64,000 bases of DNA, taken from Xiphophorus maculatus. Its lineage: Eukaryota; Chordata; Actinopteri; Cyprinodontiformes; Poeciliidae. Of the stretch, positions 23,574 to 47,943 are shown piece after piece; the stretch's first letter is position 1; every line of letters starts with the position of its first letter. The stretch spans positions 31,101,213 to 31,165,212 of the forward strand of contig NC_036453.1 in assembly GCF_002775205.1 (NCBI RefSeq), read 5' to 3'. The notes under the pieces are model-generated. The model saw nothing but the letters and a program-made list of their open reading frames with translations. It did not search any database and was not told the origin of the DNA. Position numbers and translations under genes: made by a program.

Positions 23574-26499
23574 ATCTAAAGTATTTAAATGTGACAATAA
23601 AGCAAAAACAGAAGGTGAAAATACTTTATATTTCCTTTTGGGGTTTTAAGATGAAGGCAACACATGACCAACAAATCCAAATGGGTTTTATTGTTTTTCC
23701 CTCCCAGTAAATAATCTGTAGAAGCAGCGCTGAAGTGAAACTTGACTACATACGTTCCATGTCTCAGTAGTTTGTAAAGCTACATTTTGTGGGATCCGTT
23801 TAAAATGTTCTGTTTTTGACCTTGAGAATGTCTCTCGTCCTTGTGATGAAATATTAACTCTGCTCTTTACAAGTTTGCATCATTTCATTGAAGTTTGCAG
23901 GTTGTCATTTATGCACAGCCCTCAGCCCCAGATAAATTAGGAAGCCGACGTTTTGCCTCTGTGAATGATGTAATATGCTGATAAATATGTTTCTGAACGC
24001 CGTGTTGCAACCTTGAGTGATTCCTGCCCGGCTTACGGAAATTAATAGGCGACCTCAAGGTTTGTGTGATCCTTCAGTCAAACCTTGACTTTCAACGCTG
24101 GAGCAGTCAGATATCTGTTACATTTTTAACACTCATTTCTCAATTTTCTTTTTTTATATATATGAAACACTAAAAAAAACAAGTTTGTTATTGGTTTTCT
24201 TCTGTGACAATTTTTGTGACTCCTCCAGATTAGATAATGCTGCAAAGAGAGAAAATCTTCAGAAAATGAAAATGTCATTTGAGCTCTGCTGCAAAAAATT
24301 ATACATTTTTTCATAATTAATTTAATACATGACTGTATTCATACTTTTATTGCCAAAAAAGCGGTCTGACAAACATAATAATGTAGAACATGTTTGTGTA
24401 CAAATTTCATGGTTGGCTTAGTGACTTAAGTGACTTCAAGAAGCTGTAGAAAACAAAAATCATCTCACCTCCTGTGCTTGATAGTTAAAACCGTTATTTT
24501 TTACATTTTCTTTGCTCTTGCACAAAATGTTGCACAACTTTCCCATAAAACCATCACCGCATCTCAGTCCTAGTTTGTCTAAGCCTATGAACAAGGAGAC
24601 ATTTTATATGTGGAAAAATGCTTTCTTCCAAACAAATATTGCAAAATGTAAAAAAAAAACTGTCCTTTTTTTTTATCTTGTTATAATATGTAACATTTTT
24701 CTACCATTGTAACCCAGTTTGTGAGCGAAATTTGAATCTGGATTTCCAGATTCAAATATTTAAGAGGGAACATTGTTTTGTTTTTTTAAATGTGCCAGTC
24801 TGCAAAATCTGCTCAACACAAATGCGGTATTAAGGCAGCGTTATGTTATGTACAGATATTTGACCTTCACTGAAAAATCTACAATAACATACCTCGAAAT
24901 GTAAATTGAGTCTTCTCTGCAATATCATCTCTGGTTTATGCAACTATCTGTTATTTGATGCAGGCAAATTAATAATTTATCATGAGAGCTTCCTTTTTGT
25001 AAAAACCTTTTGCATTTCATTTAGAAACATTTGCTTTTGCTTTGAGTGTCTGGTCTAACATAAGAACCCTGATGTAAAGCACATTATCTGTGTACAAATA
25101 ATATTAATCAACATATTTTAATTTTAAGTCATTTTACATTTCTAGCTTGATGGGCAGAAATACTAACTGAAATAAAATGTGTTGAACAAATGATTTTCTA
25201 ATGAAGAGTTATAGAAAAGTCATTACTCATAAAAAAGATTCAAACTTATAAAATGCAAACGTTCTTTTTAGTTTTTATCGGTTTGTAGTTTTAATAAATG
25301 CTTGTAAAACATTTTTAAAACTGTGGATATCCTCACAATGAGACAGATGAACAGGAATAGCATCTGAATCAAATACAGTTCAGCTGAGGATGGTTTTATT
25401 AACCTGTCATCTCAAACTGTGCTCAGCAGGAGTGTGTTTAAAAATAAATTAATATCAGTCTTTAACTTCGGTTTTATTTTAATCATAATTAGCATACTTT
25501 ACATGCATGAAAAGACATTAAAATAGCAATGTCAGTGCATTCAGTCTTATTAAAAGGAACTTTTCTTGATTTTCTAAAACTGCAGCCATATTTTGAACCA
25601 TGAAGAAGTCGTTTAGATCAAGTATATTCTAATTTCTCTTCCACACCCCCAGTCTCTGTTAACATATTCAAAACTACAGTAGTTGTCTTATTAAGTTTCT
25701 GATAGCAGCAAAGCAGATACAATGCTAAAAATTAGCTAAACCGCAATCATAATTCTGATTAAAGTATGCATGTGAATTTACTGAAGCGTGATATCAGTGA
25801 GTTGAGTAATGAGAATTTTTTTTCTTCTACTGCATTATCTAAAGGAGACACTTGTGCAACAGAGCCTTCACGTCTTGTGCCTAAGGCGCTACGTTTTAAG
25901 AGGCACAATTAACTGTTCTCAAAAGTATTATTTTGCAAGTGTGTGAATACGTTCATGTGCGATTGAACTAAAGGCTACAAATTTTAAAACAAATGGATTC
26001 TCTATGAAAGATCCCACCCCAATCTAGCAGCTAGACAGCAAAAAGCTGCTAGCCAACAATAATAGCATTGGTTTTAGCTAAGCTATCAATATAATGCCCT
26101 AAATCTTAAATGTACGACGCAGCGCTTTGCTACTAATTGTCAACACTGCTACAACTAGATAACAAGGTCAGGAAACTGTAATTAAGAATAAAATGGAGAG
26201 GGAGAGGAAAGTAGTTCAGTTATTCTTGCTTGACTTTGACAACCATAACATCTATGTGATGAGTAATTCGGTGTGTTTCAGTTCAGTTACAAAAAAGGCG
26301 AACCAAACACCAACTCTGATCAATCATGAGTAGAGCAGGTGTTTAAATTAGCTAGCTGAGCTAATAGCAGCGGTGGCTAAGCTACCGCACCGATCACTTA
26401 TTAATATTCGCAAAATAAACATTAAGCCTAAAACCATTAAACTGTAACGGGCTGAATGTACTGTTCTTAAGTGGTAAATGTTTGAGTGTTTTTATTTTT

Positions 26500-26850
26500 G
26501 GGGGGGGTGGGGTGGGGGGGCGTTGATTCCTGAAACATAACCGTTGTTGGAGGTTGCTATGGCAACGAGTCTGCGTGTAACATAGCCGACACGGAGAGCG
26601 AGACAAAATAAAAATAGTTTTCAGTTGTTCTTTAACGATTTTAACGATATTTTTTTCTTTTTCTGTGTTAATAGAAAAGGAAACTAAGTTAATAATATTT
26701 ACATCTCCAGGTTTTATTTAGTTAACTGAATCGTTCTACCACGGCAGCTTGGTATGTAAAAAAACAAAAGAAGAAAAATCGTTTTTGTTGGGGGGTTTTT
26801 TCCATCCAGCGTTTTGCGCATGCGCTAAATTTCCGGCTATAAATAATACC
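26500..26850 (+). promoter_or_regulatory. Promoter-like region without an assigned gene
   Basis: Contains a G-quadruplex-type run (26500-26520), an RFX X-box GTTGCTATGGCAAC (26553-26566), a perfect NRF-1 palindrome TGCGCATGCGC (26815-26825), an ETS core TTTCCGG (26830-26836) and a TATA-like TATAAATA (26838-26845). The last three are clustered in 31 bp and point to plus-strand transcription. No credible coding exon follows within a few kb; the X-box side could instead serve the minus-strand coiled-coil gene. Confidence 0.4.
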
Positions 26851-28119
26851 TTGCAAGGGCTTCATAGCACTTTCAAAACAATCAGGGCTTTGAGTAATGT
26901 TGTAGTTTTGGCCATAATAAATTTACCAAAGGAAGATGCTCGGTCTTCTGTCCTTTAACTACAGCCTGAGTGCTGAAAAGGTCATGGGACCACATTGAGC
27001 CATTCTGCCGCCATTTCTTTCTCAGGCATTTATTCAATCTTCATCAGGCCACCAGGGTGAACCCAGGGGGTCTTTCATCTACAGTGGAGTGGACTAACAA
27101 TGAATGGATCAATATCTGTGGGCATACAACAGTACCTTTGGGTAAACTATTCTTTCTGTTGGCCAAAGAAAAAAAAAAAAGAAACACTCCAACTCTTTTT
27201 ACCCTGATTGGATAATGCAGTGAAACTAAAAAAGTTATTAACATTTCTTGGATGTAATTGCATGAGATGACACAGCTGTCAGCCGACTTTACCTCGTCTG
27301 AGCACTTCACGCTTGTGGGAAAGAATGAGGTCTGCATTTTTGCTTTTGCTGATACCAGGCCTCCAGCATCCAATTATTTCACTTCTTTAAATGCCTCCAC
27401 AGCAAAACTACTTCAAAGGCCCCATTTGCTGCTTTCTCTCGGCGCAGGACGTGATTTCACTCCTCCTTCTCTCCCCTGCGCTGCTTAGAATGCAATTCAC
27501 AGTCTAATAATGCCCCTGCCTCTTGTCGCCTCTTACTCTAATCGGAGTGCCCAAACGCCTTGGGACAGGTACAACAGATGGGAGAAACGGCGTCAGGGTG
27601 TCCAGACTTAAAGAGCTAGCAAACCCATCTCCTGGCAAATTGAGCTCACTGAATGATATTCACTCTCCCCAAAGCCGATAACCGCCTGGCTGCCGGACGT
27701 CACGCGGAGAAAGAAGCCTTATCCACTTATCTGCATCTGCTCTCTTCAGTTCTTTGAAAATCCTTTTTTGTGTGTAGCCATAATCCCATCCAAGCTCATC
27801 CATCACTGCCTTTGAGACAGTTTGTGCAGCAGCATGCCCCTAAGGTAGCTCAGTAATGGGGAAACTTTATTTTTAAACACAGAACAGCCAACCAAGTTTT
27901 ATCTTGATTATTTTGTTCTCTCGTTACACTGAGAAAACAAAAGTGAGTCGGCCCGAAGGCAAAACAGAGTAAATCTGCCGTTTGAGAGCTTGAACATTAT
28001 GAAATGATAAACTGAGCCTCACTCACTAGTGTAACTGTGGCAGGATTTCTGTTGCAGTAATGCAACAACTATCCAGTAGTAAATTGCAAAAGTTTTAACG
28101 TTTTTTTTACATTTTGCCA

Positions 28120-28496
28120 AGTTAAAACCACAAACTCCAAGTATTTTTGGTTGAGTTTCTAGCGCAAATATCTTAGCACACTTGAAATAAGACAAAACTA
28201 ACTTACAAGTAACTGTTCAACAAGATATATGAGCTTGTTTTAAGTAAATTGTTCCTTAATATTGACAAAAAAGTACTGGTTTCACTGGCAGATTATTTCA
28301 CGTATAACAAGGGAAAAATGTCTTGTTACAAATTCAATAATCCTTCAATGCAACTGGTACATTTCCATAAATATTAAGGAATTATTGAGCTAATATATGT
28401 TGCTGAAAATTTACTTATGAATTTGTTTAGAACTAAGATATTTGCACTACAAACAAGACCAAAAATACTTGGTAAGATTTTATGTTTTTGCCGTGT
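28120..28496. mobile_element. Foldback MITE, copy 3
   Basis: Longer copy of the same palindrome, with AAGTATTTTTGG at the left and CCAAAAATACTTGG at the right. AT-rich and non-coding. Confidence 0.75.
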
Positions 28497-31400
28497 AGAG
28501 CACCTCTTAACTGTAAAGTGGAGAATAATCCCTGGTTTTCAATACTTTTTTAAAACTAAAAACTAACATTTAACATGTATCTTTTTTTTTTGTCCCCTTT
28601 ACTCTGGCACCCATAAATGAAATCTAGCGCAACCGTGTTCCTTCAAAAGACCCACCTGTTTCATTTAATCTCAGTATGAATTCAGCTGTTTTGTTAAGGT
28701 ATCAGAGGAACAAACATGTCACAGATAAACCCGAGACTCGTTCCTATAACTGCAGCAAAACGTGATTCTGTAAAGCATTGCTTTTCAGATTTTTATTTAT
28801 AACAAATTCCTAAAAATATTTTAGTATTTACTTATACTTCACAATGATGCTCGACTTTGTGTTGATGTAGGACATGAAATCTCACAAAAACAGTTTAATG
28901 ATTTTAAAATTACCCTCAGTGTAGTGTTATTTCTTCAAAGCGCTATGTTTTAGTTTTATGTCATTCGGTAAAAATCTCCACAATCTGAGTTCTTAACTTG
29001 GCTCACACTCTTTCTGAAGACATGGATTCATTCATGTCTTTAGTTGCTCTGGTGCATTTTTTTTTTGTGCCATTTGTACTTTTTCCAAACCGCTGCAGAG
29101 GATCCAAACACTTTCTTGTCGGATGTTGGAACTTTTCCCAGAGAGAACTGAGGAAAAATAATCAACTGGTTCATGCTGAAGTTAGTAACTCATGATCTTG
29201 AAACGAAATACACAATATGGTGGAGATTTGTATAATAATGCCCCAAGGAATAACAGGAGGAACTAAAACCATATATTTTTCATTTTGATTTTATGCTGCC
29301 TGGGTAAAGCACTGCTCTGTTTCTTATGGTTGTTGTTAAGTTTTATTTTAGAGAAAAACATTTCCCCCCCTAGAAAATATGAAAAAAGGTAAAGATACTT
29401 TGGTTTTACAGTAACTAGCATGTATGTTGGTATAACCAGTTTTCCCATAAAGTTGATTATTGTTCATTTATAATGAAAAAAGGAGCAATCACTTTTTTCA
29501 CATAGAATGAACTTGGTTTTGAAAGCAGCATTTTGTATTTATTTGGTTTATATATGATAATAACTTTTGTTTGATAACCAGAAACATTTAGATGACAGAA
29601 ACTAAAACAGAAGAACTCTGTTTTAGTAAGTCATAGCAATGTATGACTACATTTCAGTATTTATTTTTTATATTTCAGACTTAGATATTAATAATTTAGT
29701 GACAGGTTAGGATCTCTACATGTTATGTTCTTTAATATATCGCATTCAATCATACAAATAACAGATGAAATTAACTCAGTGATTAATTTATCTTTTTTAT
29801 CTTCAAACCACCAAAATCCAACACGTGAGACTCCCAGGCAGTATTCCTTTTTTTAATGATATTCAAATGCAGAATACAAGAAATGTTTGACAACATTCTG
29901 GTGTGACAACAGTGCAGCCTTGATGAAGTCACTCAAGCGGCTTACCGACAAATTAAGTGGGGAGAAATATCCTCTGATCATCAGCAACAACGCCTAATGA
30001 GTGCACAACCATGGAGCAAAGCAAAACAGATACAGCCAAGAGTCATTACTGCCATAATGAAATGTCAAAGACAACATGACTTGAGGTTACAAAGTACTGA
30101 CCTCACATTTTTACCACTCCAAACCTGTGATTTTATAACACAATACAGAAAAATAAAGCATCAATACAAAACACATTTATCCTTAAACTGTAAACTTCAA
30201 GAAATGTGACGGTGCATTCGCAGCCCAGATAAATCTGATAAACCTGGGAGCAGAAGCACATTTGAACAGAATCAATTTACACGGGACCCAGGCTGGCGTT
30301 GCTCTCTGGTACGCCGACAGCGACCTCTCATCTGTCACTGTTCACTGCATAAATAAGTCAGACAGGCTGGTCCTAACAAAGAAAGATGCACCAGGTTGTA
30401 TGTTTTAATGAACCAAAACGTCAAAAAGTTTAGTTTGTTTGTGAGATGCAGTGTGTCCACAGCTGGTAAAAGTCTTTCAAACATGTAAATACTTTAAGAC
30501 TTTTCACAGCTTAGCAGATTTTACTGTCTACAATTCACCATGTGAACTCTATACTACACCGTTTAACTCGGCGGGGGGAAACTAATGAGATTCTAACAGC
30601 TTTGATTGTCTCCAACATTAATCCTGAGAACTGCATATAAAGAGGAGGAAATGTCATCAGTCTTCTAATCTGTAGATAAGTTAAGATATTAAACCCCGGG
30701 TCAATGTCACTCAAAGACTTCTGCAGTGTTCATTCTAGGAGTACAACACACTCAGTAACACGTTAGTGTGTGCAGTCATAGCAAAAAGGCAAAGTTCAAA
30801 GAATGTCAGCAGTACAAAATAAAACACCATAAGCTCAAAACAATCCAACCTCTGCACTATGGACACAAAAGGGACATGAGTGGCATCAGTGAAGGCGGTT
30901 CAGGAGGTAAAACAGCAACATAAATAAAGAATGAAGGCCAAAAACTGAGTTAAACACTATTACACACCGTCACTCCCTTATGATGTGCCTGCAATGACGA
31001 TGCAAGTTAATAAGGGAACTACTGTAGTGTTTCATGCCACCTTCAATAGCATCTGTATGAACTTATTATTATTCGTTTTTAAATAAGCTTGCAATTCAAA
31101 AGCTGTTTGTTCATCTAAAAAATACCAACATTTTTCAATTTGACTCCAATCTTCCTGTTCAAAGCATTGTGGTGAATACAAGCCATAACATTATGAATAA
31201 TAATTGATAAACACTTGAAATCATGTGATGTCTGTCGAGAAAAACCCCTACATTTTAGGTTTCATATGGAAGACAGTTGGAGCTTTGTAACATAAACTCA
31301 TCATGGGGATGAACTACAACTTGAAATTAGACTTTTAATTATCCAATTCTTTTTTTCAGGAGGCTTTGATTATACAGCATATAATGTCAATTATTTTCAA

Positions 31401-31959
31401 AAATAGAAATTAGATGCACAAGTTTGAGTTTTTCAATGCAAAACAAAATTTGAGGCATAATTTTGGCTTGATATCAAACTATTCTTGGCAGACAGAGCTT
31501 AAATAAATTGACTGGTTTATTGGCCAGATATTAAAGCACAACCCACAAATCTTTTATAGAGTTGACTTTGGGATTTTATTAACACCTTTTGTTGGTTTGG
31601 TTTGTTCGGCCACCCAAACTGCTTCCCTCAGATCAAAATAAGTTTGTCTATATTCAGGAATACCTGATAAGTTTTCCTTATCAACAATCATCACCAACAA
31701 ACTGGAAGAGGCTGCAGCATTGGTGTAAACACAATGAGCTAAACATGGATGTCGAAAGATTTCTAGAGGAACTTTAATGGCCAGAAAAGGCAAAGTTTGT
31801 GCAAAAGACAAAAAATATGCTTGAAGGATTTAGGTGCTTTCTTTTTCTTTTTCAAGTTCCCTTGAAATAATCGAGTATTATGTATGAAACTTAGACAGAG
31901 GTGAGTGGTGGAATATTATGATCCAAACGCAAATCAAAACTGGGTTTGAACTGGACACA

Positions 31960-32312
31960 TTGCAAAAACACAAAATCCTGCCAAGTGTTTTTTTCTAGTT
32001 TCTAGTGAAAATATCTCAGTACACTTGAAATAATAAAAACTAACTTACAAGTAAACTTTTCGGCAAAAAATCTGAATTTGCTTTAAGTCAATAATTCCTT
32101 AATATTGACGAGAAAATAAAACACTTTGTCCTGTGTTATACGTGAAATAATCTGCCAATGAAACAAGTACTTTTTCATCAATATCAATGAGTTAAAACAA
32201 GTTCCTGTATCTTGCTGAAAAGTTACTTCTAAGTTAGTTTTGTCTTATTTCAGGTGGATAAAGATATTTGCACTAGAAACTAGACAAAAATACTAGTTTT
32301 TATGTTTTTACA
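31960..32312. mobile_element. Foldback MITE, copy 4
   Basis: Begins TTGCAAAAACACAAAATCC and carries the shared core AATAATTCCTTAATATTGA. Right end decayed. Confidence 0.72.
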
Positions 32313-33817
32313 AGAACGCTTACAGCTTTAATAAGCTACACTTAAAAGGAAAAATTAAATGAATTTTTCCATCTCTGATAAGAGGTGTAGTTAAATATCT
32401 AGTCAGAACAGAAAACAGTTAAAATCTAGTTTATGTTTCACTTTTTGAGTGTATGTTAGCTTCTACCTGGAACAGTAGACATTACAAACCTACACTTTTA
32501 AATTACTCCCTCATAGTAGTGTTCCCCTGATTTCTTAAGGTCGCACTGTTACGTACCATAAGACCCTCATATTCTGTTTTCCACATTTCCAAAGTACAAA
32601 CTGATCAACTGACTCAGTCTCAGGAAGATAGTCATAATTTTATGGCTTATCCCTCTGCATTTGATCATCTAAAGCTGTTGCAAAACACTTAAAACTTCCG
32701 TCCCACATCCAGGATTAATGACCTTTGTGTCACTATTGTTTTTTTTGTTGCATGTAACAGAAATTTGAAGTTGCTGCAGCACAGCAAGGAGTGTCTGTTT
32801 GCTGAAGGACAGATTCAAAGTCTTTCCAAGGCAAACAGAGCGGTGGCAGGTGTCTGTCTGCTGCTGCTCTCAGTCAGGTACGATATAACAGAAGAAAGGC
32901 AAATTCACAGCTGCAGATGCCCTTTTTTCTCATCTGGAAGCGCAGCGATCACACTTCTTCAAAGAAGGCCATCTGAGACATGTAGGCTGAGTTTCGCTGC
33001 AAATCAAGACAGAAACACAAACAATCTGTGAGAAAAACTAAGAAAAACAAAACAGCTGTGTGAAAACATTAATTCAGGAGGTTTTTATTATATGTAAATA
33101 TATTGTTTTAAGTTTCAATCTTAAGGTTTTTAATAACCTAAAAGCATGTTTACAATATGCATCTGCAGCTGAAAAGGAAACTTCCTCATACTGTAAAGGT
33201 TGATTCCTAATAGCAAAACATGTTTTAATGTAACTTAGAACTAGTTTTCCTTAGACTGGACCTCTTAGTGCCATTTTTATTTGCCTTTTACACCATAGAT
33301 GTTGTGTATGTTAAACTATAAGGCATAGTCATTTAAAATAAAATATTGTTTAAAAGAGATTTTGAAGTAAAATCTCCTTTAGCCTTCTGCTGGTCAGGAG
33401 AAACCCTTTAATTTTTTTTTTGCATTCATTCAATAAATAGAAAACTGAGTTTATACATGTATGGCGTAAAAATGTAATGTTTTTTCCAGAAAAATTATAT
33501 TTTCCTAACTGTGTAGGAACTCTGTTCTCTATATTCATAGAGATTCATTTAAAAAACAGCTTACAATAGGAGTATACCGACTGCAGTTTTCTGAATGATA
33601 GCCGATTACCAATCTTCAAAAAGCCTGACCTGACGATCCCAATTTTGATTGATACCAATACGTTTTGGATGAAATGTGCTAAATATAGCAAAAATATGAT
33701 TGGCTTCACATGCAAGCATCGACCGATCACCGATGTCCCAAAATTAAGAAAATGTGCGCGGATTTATGGGCGCACCGCTATTTTAGAAAATAGCAAGACA
33801 GGAAAAACATTTGATAG

Positions 33818-33823
33818 TTTATT
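33818..33823 (-). terminator. nf2 polyadenylation signal
   Basis: AATAAA on the minus strand, 57 bp after the nf2 stop codon. Position fits a short 3' untranslated region; longer ones are possible. Confidence 0.5.
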
Positions 33824-33879
33824 TTGCTCATTTACTTTCCTAAACATTCCAACAGTGAAATCCTCCACGACACCGATAA

Positions 33880-46011
<12,132 letters not shown>

Positions 46012-47943
46012 TTTGATAGCGTTTCCAGATTGGAGAACTGTGGAAATGATGAGATGCATTTAAGGAAGCATAAGTAAATCACACCTCGATACAGTGTAAA
46101 AGCACATCTAAAACAATTCATATCAATAACCCACATAATACGCCTCGAAAACTAATATTTTCTGTCGATTTCACACAGAAGGAGAGCTACTTTGAGTTGA
46201 AAATATAAGGCATTAAACGTATAGATGAGGCCTAATTACCAGGGAGCAGAGTTAAACTTGAACCCGTCCAGCAAGGCTGAGGGGAGGATGGGCTTTTGTG
46301 TTTGTGTTGGAGCGACCAGTGCTAAGCTAACTTTCCTCACTAAAACTGCTACTTTTTCTCACAGTTAAGACACAAACATCGTCCATAACAAGTTATAAAA
46401 ACAGCGAAACTTTTGCGAAACCTCCATAGTGGACATGTATCTGATATATTTGTTCCTAAAGTTAGACAAAAAACTTGCTAAAGCTGTCGGGTGCTACGTG
46501 TTTAGCTTGTTAGCAGACTGTTCAAAATCATAAGGAGTTTCCAGAAGATTTTTGTTTTGACTCCCAGTCGCTCTACAGGTAGGAACATGAACAACAGTCA
46601 GGAACGCCACTGCGCCTGTGTCTGCTTCAATGCTATCGGAAATATTAACTTTACACTGAAACATCACTAGATGTAGAAGAAAACTCCGAAGCAAAAAACT
46701 ACTTTGGTCATGAGTTTATTTATAGGAATATTTATGAAGAAAGAAGACGTATTCTAAGAGTTTAAAATGTAAATTCTAGCAAAGACTTGTGGATATTTGG
46801 AATAGCAAGTTGTAATTAAACGCCTCAGATCCTGAGAGTTTTTACTGAGGGAAAAGATTATCCATAGTCTATTCAACTCGCTTCCTGGTGCAGTTCACTG
46901 CAACCTGCGAGTAAGTAACAATAACCAAACAACGAGGTTAGTTTTGGTAAAAAGTATTTTTATACAAAATAGAAGAGGGCTTTACATATCACTACACAAG
47001 AAAGAAGACAACATTATGGTTTAAATGTGTTTTGTTTTACTCAGTCAAGAGAAGTTGTTTTTCAGTATGACGAGCCAATATGAAGTTCCCATTTTATGAT
47101 CACCTTGAATCAAAATACAATGGTTTCATATTACTTAGACGATCATTTTAAAGAAAAATTTACATTATGTTGCAATTGTTTTCATGTGTTGCAAAAACAA
47201 CAAATAGGCCTTTTTCTATAACCTTGATTATTGCAGTTATACTAATGTTTATTGGAAAGGCAGAATAAAGAATACATTTCATGTAGTCGATATTTTGTAG
47301 GAGCTTTTGTTTGAATACAGAAGAGTTTTACTGTTTTGTTATTTCTTTAATGTACCCTCCTCTGTTACACATTTATTGATTAAAAAGGTACATTACTTTT
47401 CTTAAGCTGAAAATTTGTCACTTATTCTTATTTTTGTATTCTCTACCATTGTGTGAATGTGCAAGCTTCCACTTGTCTTTAACTTGCTGCTGGTATACTT
47501 GAGTTCCCCCACTATGGGATAATAAATCATATTTCTATTCATTTATTGCCATTTATGTTATAATATATTCTATTCAATTGAGTCATGCTGGGACTATAGC
47601 AAGCTGAAAATGGCTGACAGCTACTCATTGCAGGTGTGGCGGTAATTGTTTGCTACTGCATATTTAATTGTGGTTTATTTGCACATCATCAGAAGCTGCT
47701 GATTGTAACATTAATCCGTCATGTTGTTGCGATATAACACATTAGTAGTTTTGAAACGTAATCATTCCTCGTAAATCTCGGTGGTGGTAACCAAAACAGT
47801 ATGACATTCATTTAAATATCAGGGAAATTGTTATCTCCAGCAGTTGTTTAAAGATAAAGTGGAATTATGTTAATGTTGAATATATTAATGATGTTCATTA
47901 ATTGTGTTTCTCTTTTTTATTATTAGTGACAGGTTTTTGTATA
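46012..47943. promoter_or_regulatory. Head-to-head promoter interval of nf2 and mettl27
   Basis: 1.9 kb between the two start codons. On the plus strand, a GTAAGT donor at 46911 and an AG acceptor at 47925-47926 suggest a non-coding mettl27 exon ending at 46910, which leaves less than 0.9 kb for both promoters. No TATA box or CpG island is obvious by eye. Confidence 0.5.

Larger units (their letters stand above)
23582..33817. other. 10-kb gene-poor interval
   Basis: Contains two foldback MITEs and the promoter-like region at 26.5 kb. No exon is recognised. Blocks at 23880-24100 and 27420-27740 have unusually complex, non-repetitive sequence for this window and are candidates for conserved non-coding elements. 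The opposing frames at 31554-31811 lack splice support. Confidence 0.45.
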
